A stretch of DNA of 64,000 bases, taken from assembly GCA_013398275.1 (NCBI GenBank), contig VZSE01008347.1, forward strand, positions 926 to 64,925, written 5' to 3'. Below are positions 1 to 8,900 of this stretch, in pieces (positions within the stretch are counted from its first letter, which is position 1; each line of letters begins with the position of its first letter). The position numbers and the translations under genes were made by a program. The DNA comes from Promerops cafer (Eukaryota; Chordata; Aves; Passeriformes; Nectariniidae). The notes below the pieces were generated by a model that was not told the origin of the DNA, ran no database searches, and saw only the letters and a list, made by a program, of their open reading frames with translations.

Positions 1-315
1 CGCGGCCCCGCAGCCCGGGGAGCGGAGCAGGGGGATGGCAGCGGGGCAGCCGGGGGGCTGCCCACCCCCGGCACCCGCAGCGACCTCCCCGCGGGCCGTG
101 GGGACAGGCCGGTGGCCGTGTCGGTGGTCAGCAACTCAGCCTTCGAGGGGGCCCCTCCACCCTACTCGCCCCCGGACCCCAAGAGCTTTCACCTCTTCTA
201 CCCGCCGTACCCAGCCGGCTTCCCCCAGCAGGGGCCCGTCATTTACCAGCCGGGGCCGGGACCGCGGCCCTTCCCAGCCCCGGGCTTCCCACCCGGACCC
301 CTGCCCTACACCACG
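1..315 (+). CDS. PRRT1B: PRRT1B exon a (5' partial): proline-rich cytosolic region
   Basis: Frame 1 is open from base 1 to the donor ACG|GTACGT at 315/316 (105 codons). It encodes a low-complexity Pro/Gly/Tyr/Phe-rich segment ending in PGPLPYTT. The stretch is very GC- and CpG-rich, like a promoter-proximal CpG island. A GTG at 112 is in frame, but nothing marks it as a start. Confidence 0.75.
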
Positions 316-864
316 GTACGTATCCCCCGCCCCGATGTGTTCCTGCCCCGCTCTGCAGCGGGGGCCACCCCTTATCTCCCCTCCCGGGCTTGTGGGGTTC
401 CGTGCGGTGCCCCCAGTGGTGCCTGAGCAGCGCAGCCCGGGAGGGGAGCACACCGGGGGCTGGCAGCTCTGACCGCCCCCCGTGCCGCAGTACAACGCGC
501 AGCCGGGCGCGGGGCCGTTGCCCGCCGGCCGCGGGCAGCAGCTGCCCAAGGACTACATGGTGGAGTCAGTGCTGGTGACCCTCTTCTGCTGCCTGCTGAC
601 CGGGGTCATGGCCCTCGTCTACTCCCATGAGGTAAGGAAGGACTCACCTGGCAGCCGCGAAGCCCCTCCTGGTGCTGCGGGTCCCTTCTAACCCCTCCCC
701 TTCTCCCCCTGCCCCAGACCCGGGCTGCGCTCGCCCGTGGGGACGTGGCCCAGGCTTACGTGGCATCCAGAAAGGCCCGGTCACTGGTCCTCTTCAGCCT
801 CCTCTTCGGGCTGTTCGCCTCCATCACCTGGATCATCTACGTCCTCGTGTCCCTGTACCTGTGA
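1..864 (+). CDS. PRRT1B: PRRT1B-like proline-rich dispanin membrane protein, last three coding exons (5' partial)
   Basis: Three exons read as one frame: 1-315 (open from the window edge), 491-631 and 718-864, joined by GT-AG introns, all phase 0, ending in TGA at 862-864. About 200 residues are visible. The first 105 are rich in Pro, Gly and Tyr (PPPYSPP, FYPPYP). A CD225/dispanin-type module follows: hydrophobic segment about 132-149 containing the paired cysteines of LFCCLLTG, a basic loop with RKARS, then a second hydrophobic segment about 174-200 reaching the C-terminus. In this family the paired cysteines are usual palmitoylation sites. PRRT1-type proteins are known as synaptic membrane proteins that associate with AMPA receptors, so a membrane or vesicle location is expected. 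PRRT1B is preferred over PRRT1 because the neighbour is RAPGEF1; I recall PRRT1B from the same human region (9q34). The true start lies left of the window, or in exon 1 at a site I cannot fix. Confidence 0.82.
491..631 (+). CDS. PRRT1B: PRRT1B exon b: first membrane segment with Cys-Cys motif
   Basis: The acceptor is GCCGCAG|TAC and the donor is GAG|GTAAGG. The 47 codons run from YNAQPG to YSHE and include DYMVESVLVTLFCCLLTG. This is the conserved start of a CD225 domain: the first hydrophobic helix with adjacent cysteines at its cytosolic side. Confidence 0.85.
718..864 (+). CDS. PRRT1B: PRRT1B terminal coding exon: basic loop and second membrane segment
   Basis: The acceptor is CCCCAG|ACC. 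The 48 codons run from TRAALARGDV to LVSLYL and then TGA. The motif GDVAQAYVASRKARSL matches the cytosolic loop between the two CD225 helices. The last 27 residues are a hydrophobic helix ending at the C-terminus, as is usual for dispanins. Confidence 0.85.
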   Translation, partial: TRAALARGDVAQAYVASRKARSLVLFSLLFGLFASITWIIYVLVSLYL

Positions 865-1350
865 CAAGGACCCTGAGCCCCAGTGACGCGGCGTGTGCCA
901 AGAACTCGTGTGGCTCGCCACGTTGGGGGGGATGGGCAGGTGAAGTTGCCACAACCTTGTGTGGAACGGGTGACAACGAAGCGTTACTGGGGCTGCGGGG
1001 CAGCGTCCGTCCTCCCCGGCGGGGCGAGGAGCTGCCCCGGAGCCTTCAGCCATCTGCGCAGCCCTGCGAGCCCGGCCAGGCCAGGAGGAGCCCAGGGCAG
1101 GGAGATGCCGGTGCCGCGTCCTGCTGGATCCAGCTGTGGGCACGGAGCTGTGCTCCATCCATGGGCGGGATCAGGCTCTGCTGCAGGATGCTGAATCCCC
1201 TCGCATCTGCCAGTGGGACTCCGGTGCAGAGGGAGCATCTTGCAGGACTGGGGTTGAGATGGAGCAGAAGTAACAGGTGTGTGGGAAGCTCTCACTGGCC
1301 ATTAATAGTGTCAGAAGATACAAACCCATGTGTGCAGTTCTACAGTAATT

Positions 1351-1353
<3 letters not shown>

Positions 1354-1386
<33 letters not shown>
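1354..1386. repeat. (CA)n microsatellite
   Basis: An uninterrupted CA run of 33 bases in the PRRT1B 3' UTR, about 35 bases before its poly(A) signal. It is likely to vary in length between individuals. Confidence 0.95.
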
Positions 1387-1388
<2 letters not shown>

Positions 1389-1419
1389 TATTGCCACCTT
1401 CTTGCTGCTTCCAGACTGA

Positions 1420-1425
1420 AATAAA
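1420..1425 (+). terminator. PRRT1B polyadenylation signal AATAAA
   Basis: Canonical AATAAA followed about 20 bases later by a T/G-rich stretch (cttctgttgtctctg). It is about 555 bases after the stop codon and is the first canonical signal on this strand. Confidence 0.7.
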
Positions 1426-1445
1426 ATACAGCTGTAGCCAAAGCT

Positions 1446-2194
1446 TCTGTTGTCTCTGCACACCAAGGGCCTACATCTCCCCTTGCCATGGCCTTTGTCC
1501 ACAAAATTCAGGGTAAGTTCTCCTGCAACAGCTGAAATCAGGGTTTTCCCAAGAGCAGGTGGGCCCCAGGGTTCCAGCCCACGCAGGACCCCAGGGAAGG
1601 GGAATCCCCCCATGGCCCTGGGCCTGGGGGTGCCACTGGCCGAGCGGCTTGGGGGGACACTGAGCTGTGGACAGACCCCTCCTGCTGTGCTGGTTCCATG
1701 GGATGCAGCCCCACATTCCAGCCCTGGCACAGGGGACACGTGCTCAGTCAGTGTCTGGGCACTCTCCTCCTGAGCTGGCCCGTGACAATAATTTCCAGAG
1801 GAATTTTGAACCCTGTCCAGGACTGAAATAGCTCCACGGAGCAGCTCGGCCGCTGCAGGGGTTATTTATAGCCCTTGGCTGCCAGCACACGGCCACTGCA
1901 CGGGCTGGGCACACGCTGGGGGCTGGGCAGCCACAGCCCTGGCACGGGGGACACCGGTGCCCAGAGAAGGGGACAGGAGTGGATCTCCCCTCCTGAGTGA
2001 ATGGCTTGTATTGGGGCAAAGCCGTCTTGGCAGAGAAAGGGAAGAAATTTATGGTGAAAAAAGAAAGGGGAAAAGAGGCACGGGCAGAGGAAAACCACGG
2101 GGGGCACATGAGAAAACACGAGGCCACACCAGCGCCAGAGGCGGATTCGATTGTCACTTTAATCCAGACTGTGCATGCACTGTAAACAGGATCA
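1446..2194. other. Intergenic gap between two convergent genes
   Basis: GC-rich sequence between the inferred ends of PRRT1B and RAPGEF1. I see no exon, repeat family or RNA gene. The open frames present match no family I know and are typical of GC-rich DNA. Confidence 0.5.
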
Positions 2195-2217
2195 GCAGGC
2201 AGGTTCGTTACTGGTGT

Positions 2218-2223
2218 TTTATT
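2218..2223 (-). terminator. Probable RAPGEF1 polyadenylation signal AATAAA
   Basis: TTTATT on the plus strand gives AATAAA on the minus strand, flanked by two ATTAAA variants within 60 bases. It is the only canonical signal I found downstream of the RAPGEF1 stop before PRRT1B. Cleavage would fall near 2195-2205. Confidence 0.5.
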
Positions 2224-2887
2224 TGTCTTTAATATAAAAGTTACAGGTCTGAAATGTTCGCAGGAAGATGCCACCATGGGGGTTAGTGGTAAATCTATAA
2301 TACAACAGAACTGCTGGGGGGAGAGGCCTGGGAGCGGGGCAGGGGGCTGGTGACTGGGGGCATCGCTTCTCCCCACTCCCTGCCCCGCGTGGAGAGGGGG
2401 ACTCAGACCTTTCCCTCTCCCCAAAAAGAGGTGATGGCCTTGAGAATGCTGCCTGCAAGACGGGAACACACTCACGGCCGGTCTTGCACAAGGATGTTCT
2501 GGGTTTCTGCTCCCTAGGGACTGCTCCTGGAGAGGGGGGGGTCTCTGGTCAGCAAATCTGAAGCTGCTCCAGGCAAGGGGACCCTCCTTTAGGGTCCCTC
2601 CAGCCCTGAGAGCCTGGCCTGAGGGTGGGACACAAGCCAGGAGCTGTGGCTGGGACACTGCTCAGCTGGGGATGACAGCAGAGGAAGGGGTGAAGGGGGA
2701 GGAAAGCTGGGGGCACCATGCCACTGGACGAGGTGCTGTGGCCACTCAGACCTCCCATCCCCACGCCATGGGCTGAGCCTCTGGCTCTGGGGGGCTGGCA
2801 GAGGGCAGAGAGCCAGATCTCCTTTGCTGCTAACTGGGCTCGTGGGTTCAAGTGCAGGCAAGAACCTGGGAATGGCTCCCACTGGTG

Positions 2888-3560
2888 GGGATCACAGAAT
2901 CACAGATTATGCTGTGAAAGGGACCCATCAGGGTCACCGAGTCCAACTCCTCCCCTGCACAGGACAACCCAAAAATCCCACCACGTGAGAGCACTGTCCA
3001 AATGCTGCTTGATCTCAGACAGGCTTGGTGCTCTGACNTCTCAGACAGGCTTGGCCTGTTCACAGTGCCCCACCACCCTCTGGGGGAAGAAGTTTTTCCT
3101 CATTTCCAACCTAAACCTCCCCTGACACAGCTCCTGCCATTCCCTCGGGCCCTGTCACTGGTCACAAGTGAAGAGATCTGCACCAGCCCTTCTGCTGCCC
3201 CTCGTGAGGCTGCTGAAGACCACAGTGCCTCCCCTCAGTCTCCTCCAGGCTGAACAAACCAAGTGCCCTCAGCTGCTCCTCACAAGGCCCCTCCAGACCC
3301 TTCCCCACCCTTATGGCCTCCTTTGGACACTAACAGTTCAATATCTTTTTTATATCACGGTGCCCAAATTTAGTGTTGCCAGCAAAGTTCCTTAGTATCC
3401 CTTCCAGTCCCGTGTCCAGGTTGTTAATGAAGATGTTGAAGAGCACAGGGCCAAGGGTGGAGCCCTGTGGAACCCCAGTCACTGCCATTTTTGGGGTTCC
3501 TGTGTGCCCAATCCACGAGCCACTTGCTCACCCCTCAGGTACCATGGTCACTCAGCTGGA
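2888..3560 (-). mobile_element. CR1 LINE, 5'-truncated, with end of reverse transcriptase ORF
   Basis: The plus strand shows the complement of a CR1 3' portion. The terminal octamer repeat appears as 'atcacagaatcacagatt', followed by the diagnostic 'gggacc...gagtccaactcc'. Further in (about 3420-3480), the minus strand encodes VLFNIFIN, a CR1 reverse-transcriptase motif. The copy is diverged and inactive. It holds the window's only N (3038). It lies within the inferred RAPGEF1 3' UTR. Confidence 0.9.
3013..3054. other. Ambiguous base (N) between two copies of a 16-bp sequence
   Basis: 'tctcagacaggcttgg' occurs at 3013-3028 and again at 3039-3054, with N at 3038. This looks like a patched assembly join or a short tandem duplication within CR1. 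Confidence 0.8.
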
Positions 3561-5210
3561 TGAAGACAAACTGCCCCCTCCTGTCCCTCTGAACCCCCAG
3601 GGCTGTGATTCCAGAGCTGCCACCACACACAGCCCCCCTAGGACAGCCTGGCCACTGCACCCAAGGGCTGCTCAGAGCCACCAGGGTGAAGCCCACACCA
3701 CATCCTGGGTGTATTCATCACCCTTTTCACCACCTCGCCATGCTGGGCTTTTAAAAGATCTTATTTACAAAGGAAACACGGACGTTACTTCCTGGGAAGC
3801 CTTTGGGGACTGCAAAGCCTTGGCTGGACAGAACACACAGCTCCAGTGCCCTCAGTGCCATGAAAATAAACCACTTTGGAAGTGTTCTGGCTCAGACACC
3901 GTGGCTCAGCACAAAAGATTCCTGCTCCTCCTGCTCTGGGGCTGCACAGAACTGTGTTGGACCCCACACTCCCCTCCCCCAGATGATGCCCTCATGGGCA
4001 GAGGGTCTCTCTGTGCTTGGCCACTGTGTGAGTCTCATGCCTGAGTCTTCAGGAAAATAACCAAGCTGGGTAAAACCCTGGGCTGTCACTCCCTCCTGAG
4101 AGTCAGGCAGAGCTGGCCAAGGCTGTGCAAACTGTTGGGAGAAGGAAAGGAGTGCAGCTCTGATTCACTCAGAACAAACAGAGGCTTTAGCAGGCACAGA
4201 GCTGCTATTGAGAAATAAGTTAAGGATGCTCTGTGAAACTCCGTGTCTGTATTCCTTGGGAGCTGCTGCCCTAAACCTGCAGGATTTTGTCAGAACCCTG
4301 TAAAAACCTGTGACCTCGTGACAGGGAGCTGAGGAGGGTCTTGCAAGGCTGCTGCAACCTGCAGGGCACACTCACACCCACGATCCAACTGCAAACCATC
4401 AGAGCAGGACAGAGAGGAGGGATGCGAAATGGCCTGGCTGGGGCTGTGCTGGGTGGGACACAGAGGGGGGACAGAGGGGCTGAATAAGGCACACTGAACA
4501 GATTGGGGTTAACACTGTGTGTGTGGGAAATGACACCCCTGCCTCGCCCTTCCATGCTGGGCTGTCCCTGCCCTGCTGGCACCAGCACGGCGGGACGGGG
4601 GACAGGGACCTGCTGGGGGTCCTGCCAAAGCACAGCTCTCAAAGCACTGAGGGTCCCAACGGGACCCCGGAGAAAAACATTTGGCAACAGAGAGAGGAGA
4701 GAGGAGTGGGTGGGAGGACAGGGTGGCTCAGCTGGGCACAGGGCTCCTTCCTGGTTCCCACTTCCAACCCAGAAATGGCTCCTTCACGAGGCTCCTGCCC
4801 CTGCTCTGCAGCCAGTGCCCACCCGGCCGCCCCGAGCCTCCTTTATCCAGCACTTGGAACAGCATTGTCACTGGTTGTGGATTTTATACAGACTGGTCTG
4901 CACTCTTCTTTTTTTTTTTCCTATAAACTCACCGGTACTCAGACATGCATCAAAAATCCCCAGGGGGTTCTAAACACTAGGTATGTACAGTCTGTATCCT
5001 ACAGCATTTCCTGTGCAAAAGCTAAGTACCATCGCTAAGAGACACGGGTCACAGACAGGTGACCCCCAGTACCTGGGCAGTCCATGTCTCCAGGTTCAGA
5101 GGGATTTTCCGTTGCTTAAATAACGAGATCTGAGAGGAGGAGGGGGGTGTGATGACTGGAGATGGCGGGTCCCTGCCCACATTTTCAGTGCCTCTTCCGT
5201 ATCTACGACC

Positions 5211-5238
5211 GGCGCCTTCCTCCCGAGAAGAAGGCGCC
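5211..5238. repeat. Perfect 9-bp GC-rich inverted repeat (hairpin)
   Basis: ggcgccttc (5211-5219) and gaaggcgcc (5230-5238) are exact reverse complements around a 10-base loop. It would form a stable stem in the RAPGEF1 3' UTR transcript. Confidence 0.8.
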
Positions 5239-5801
5239 CGAGATCTGGGGTGAGCCCCCTGTAAACACAAGCAGCTCTCTGACAGCAGAGCTCCTCTGGC
5301 AGGCAGCGGGAGACGCTTCCATCCTCACGAACACGCTGGGAAGGGGATGGCATTGCATTGCAGGGGAGACTCCACCCTTGGCTTCCACGGCTGCTGCTGC
5401 CCGACGCCGCTCCGGAGATGAGTCAGTGGGCGCTGAGCTCCCGCTGCCCCTGCTCTGCGGATGGAAACAAGAGCCAGGGTACACCTGGATGCAACGGGCC
5501 AGCAAACCAGCAACACGCTTGCGTGGGACGCTCCTTCCACACAGCTCTGTCCCCGGGGTTAAAGCTGGTTCATGGCACAGAGGGACGGGAGGAGGAGGAG
5601 GGCGAGTGCAGCGAGCACCGGCCGATCTCTGCCCTCGGCGGCTGCGCCGGCGCCTCCGCGCCCGGCATTCCCACCCCCAGGGATGGCTGCCAGCTGGGAG
5701 GGAGGGTGTGTCATCCAGTGACAGGTACAAACATTGAACTCCAGTCTCATAGCTGCCCTCGGCGCCTCTGCGGAGCAATTTTCCTCGCATAACCCCTCCT
5801 C

Positions 5802-5952
5802 CTAGGTCTTCTCTTCCCGATCTGTTTTCCGCCTCGTGATGTTCCGAGGTTTGATTTTCAGGGACAGTTCCCACAGGGCCTCCTCAGCCAGGTGGTCGCT
5901 GAAGTCATTGAAGAATGACACTATGTCGTCGTTCCTTTTGATGTCGTAATGT
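5802..5952 (-). CDS. RAPGEF1: RAPGEF1 terminal coding exon
   Basis: The acceptor is TTCCAG|A and the stop is TAG at 5804-5802. It encodes HYDIKRNDDIVSFFNDFSDH, LAEEALWELSLKIKPRNITR and RKTDREEKT. The basic C-terminal tail matches my memory of the mammalian tail exactly. The first codon, split with the previous exon, is Val where human has Ala as I recall. Confidence 0.98.
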
Positions 5953-8900
5953 CTGGAAAACCACAGAGGAGCTGCAGTTAAGCCAGGGCTGCCTGGGGTC
6001 CTCTCCTGGCTTTGGGCCACCCCTGTCCTGCTCTGAGGACACCCAGCACTGTGTGTGGGCTGTGCCCTGTGCTCATGGCAGTGCTGTCACACCACAAAGG
6101 GGAAAAACCTGCCGCTGAACTGAGGGGGAAAAGGCACTTATCACACAGCAGTTAGATCTGCTGCCTTTGCTGCAAGACAGCGCTGAAGAAAACCCCAAAT
6201 ATCCCAGAGAACACAGGTTTTGCAACAGCAAAACCTGAAAGCAGAACTTGTCTGGATCTCAAAACTAATATCAGAAAAATGTCCTCAACAAGTTTTATCT
6301 AACCTAGAGAAGGAAGGAGACTGATTAGAGCCCTGCTACTCCCAGCTCTCCTTCCATCTCCCTTGCCCTTTAGACTCCCTTCTCCTTGCACAGGGGCTTC
6401 CATGTCCAAGCCCCTGCCCCAATCCCCACCGTGGTGCCCCAAAGCCACCTCTGAGCCCCACTGCTGCACTTACACTTGCTGGAAGCACCTCATGCTGTCC
6501 AGAATGTTAAACTGCTGCCAGCGCTTGGAAAAGTTCACTTTGCTGTCAATGTAGTCAGGGTTTCCCAGATGGACAAAGGTCAGGTCCTGCAGAATCAGGC
6601 CTCTGAAAGAGGGAAAGGGGCAGCAGGCCAAGGGAGTAGGCAAACAGACACAGAGGTGTTTCACACAGGGCAGGGTGGCCAGCCAAAAGGCAACCCAACA
6701 AAATCCAACAGCCTCCCGCTGCCACCAGGATGGCAACCTTATCCAGAGGGAAACATTCTCCAGCAGCAGATCCAAAGGTGTTTAGATGCACACACCCCCA
6801 GCTGGCCACCCTGCCCCAGACAAATTGTTCCAGAGAGGGCCCGTGGGCTGATGCGGCACGGTGCTGCCTTACCCCAGATGTTGGGCAAAAGGCAAAGGCT
6901 GAGCTCAGCAGCAGCTGCTGAGAAATCCTTGAAGGAGCCATTTTAATGTGCAGCAGCAGTGGCAGGGGAAGGAAGTGGCCACTCACAGGTAGGGGATGCA
7001 GGGGGGCTCCACGTCGGCCAGGGCCGCTCGGTAGGCGCGGAAGGACGAGGAGCTGTCGATCAGGGTGCAGTACTCAGCCAGGCCCTGCAGGACACAAATC
7101 CCCTGGTGACACCCCTGCTGCAAACCCATCTGCTTTGTCACCCCGCCCAGAGAGCCACACAGAGCAGGGAGTTAATGCCATCCTGCCAAAACCCCCAGCT
7201 GATTTACTCAGCCCGACCCTGGGGTGTTCACGTGGGACATTACTGCCTTCAGCCTCCCCAAGCCTTGGGCTGCAGGAGGAGGAGGAGGAGGCTGTTCTCC
7301 CCTGTGACTGTGCTGGCACTTCTGCAGCTGTCACTTCTGCCCAGCCACACTGAAGGCTTCCAGCACTGTGGCATTTTACCCACTGGAGAGGAGTTATCCA
7401 CCATCCCTCCACTCTGGGACACTGCTGAGATGTAAAACCACTCAGCTGTTTCATACACAACTACACTTGGCCTTCCCCCAAAGATCACAGGCCCCACTGC
7501 TCCTCACCTCTGAGGTTTGCTTCTGCCACTCCAGCCTTCGGATGGGTGCAGAATCCAGTGCAGAAAGAATGGCCAGATAGGAATTAAAATTATTCAGCTT
7601 TCGTAAGTGCTGTGAAGAGGGAGAATATTCCAGTTACTCGAGAGCTCTGAGAAGCCTTCTAGCATCAAACAGCTCTACCAAGCAGAGGGCCCCGCTCCCC
7701 TGCTCCTTTAAGCAGCAGTGTGTGTGATTCACAGGAAAAACCAAGCTGGTACCTTCATAATCTTTATAAATTTAAGGAGCAGCCTCTCTCGGTCTTGGGC
7801 TTTCTCTTGTAGCATAATTATTGAACGGACCCTGGAAGAACAGACAGAATAAAAGATAAACCTACTTAAGCAGAGATCAGATTTCCTCGTTTCATTAAGA
7901 AAACTGATCACTAATAGGGATGGGCCAATGCTAAAAAGTTCACAATACCTCCAACTTAAATGGAGCACTCTAATCCACAGCAAAGATAGGATAATTTCCC
8001 AGAGTGCATTTATTTGCAAGGGGAATGTTTGTTTGAAGAGCTCAGTGATACTGATAATTAATTCCTCTGAATTACAAGACCCTCCCTAACCCTCCTGATT
8101 TTATTTCTGCTGTGCTCTGGGGTATTAGATGAGTGCTCTGCATCTACTTCCTGGCCAAAAATATACATTATCCCATTTGTAACAAAGGAACCCAAGTCTA
8201 TGAGGACTATTGGAATATTTGCAAGGCATTGGAGGTTAGGCACAGTTCAGTACCATGGCTGTTCTGAGCTCCTTACCAGTAGGACATGTTATTAAAGTGC
8301 TCTGTGAACTGTGTCAGGTTGGGACTCTTCTCTTCATTTTGTTCCTTTGCCCAAAGCAGAACTTCTGGGATCTGCCAAGGAAGGAGAGGAGAAGGGTGGG
8401 AAAATACCACACATTAAAATGGGATTTCTACCCCAAGATTCCCAGTTGCAGCCTTTGTTCACAGCCACTTGCTGGCACAAGATCAGCTGCATCCTACAAT
8501 CCAGCAGGCATCTGGGAGAGCTGGCAGGGAACACCAGACATTGCAGAAGGTCCAAACCCTCCCACTGCCCTCAGCCCATCCTCATCTCTGTACCTCGATT
8601 TTATAGAAGAGCTCAGCATCCAGCAGGGTCAGCTGCTCAGCTATTTCATGACTGTGGAAATCATGCAGTGTCCCTGGCCTGCAGAAAACAACGACAAAGT
8701 ACAAAGGCTCAGAAAATGTGACCTGTTTTCTTATCTTGTATTTTGAACTGAGGAAACTCTTTGTGTTCCCAGGGAAGCGATGCCCTGGCTCTCAGAGGAC
8801 TCAGATTTGGTTATGTGCACCTTCCTCACCTGGCTGCCACCCCTCTGGCTGCCAGAGGTTTGATGGAGTTGGCGTAGCTCAGCATTTTCTTCTGATCCAC

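Larger units (their letters stand above)
865..1445 (+). other. PRRT1B: PRRT1B 3' UTR
   Basis: The untranslated tail runs from the TGA to roughly 15-20 bases past the AATAAA at 1420-1425. It holds a pure CA dinucleotide run (1354-1386). The exact cleavage site is inferred. Confidence 0.6.
2195..5801 (-). other. RAPGEF1: RAPGEF1 3' UTR (inferred)
   Basis: This runs from the TAG stop (5802-5804) to a cluster of poly(A) signals read on the minus strand: AATAAA at 2218-2223, and ATTAAA at 2228-2233 and 2158-2163. I see no earlier AATAAA on this strand. It contains a CR1 fragment (about 2888-3560), a GC-rich part (about 5160-5720) with a perfect 9-bp inverted repeat (5211-5238), and a T run at 4909-4919. 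A shorter 3' UTR ending at a variant signal (for example TATAAA near 4884) is possible. Confidence 0.5.

Noticed and set aside
136..549. Minus-strand open frame opposite the PRRT1B exons
   Set aside because: It is the antisense shadow of the GC-rich proline-coding exon.
1744..2658. 304-codon open frame on the minus strand
   Set aside because: Low-complexity Pro/Ser/Cys-rich translation without domain or splice context. It lies across the inferred RAPGEF1 3' end in GC-rich DNA.
5162..5874. Long open frames on both strands (191 and 223 codons) beside the RAPGEF1 stop
   Set aside because: The region is GC-rich, which lengthens chance open frames. The translations match no family, and the minus-strand frame overlaps the true RAPGEF1 terminal exon in the wrong frame.
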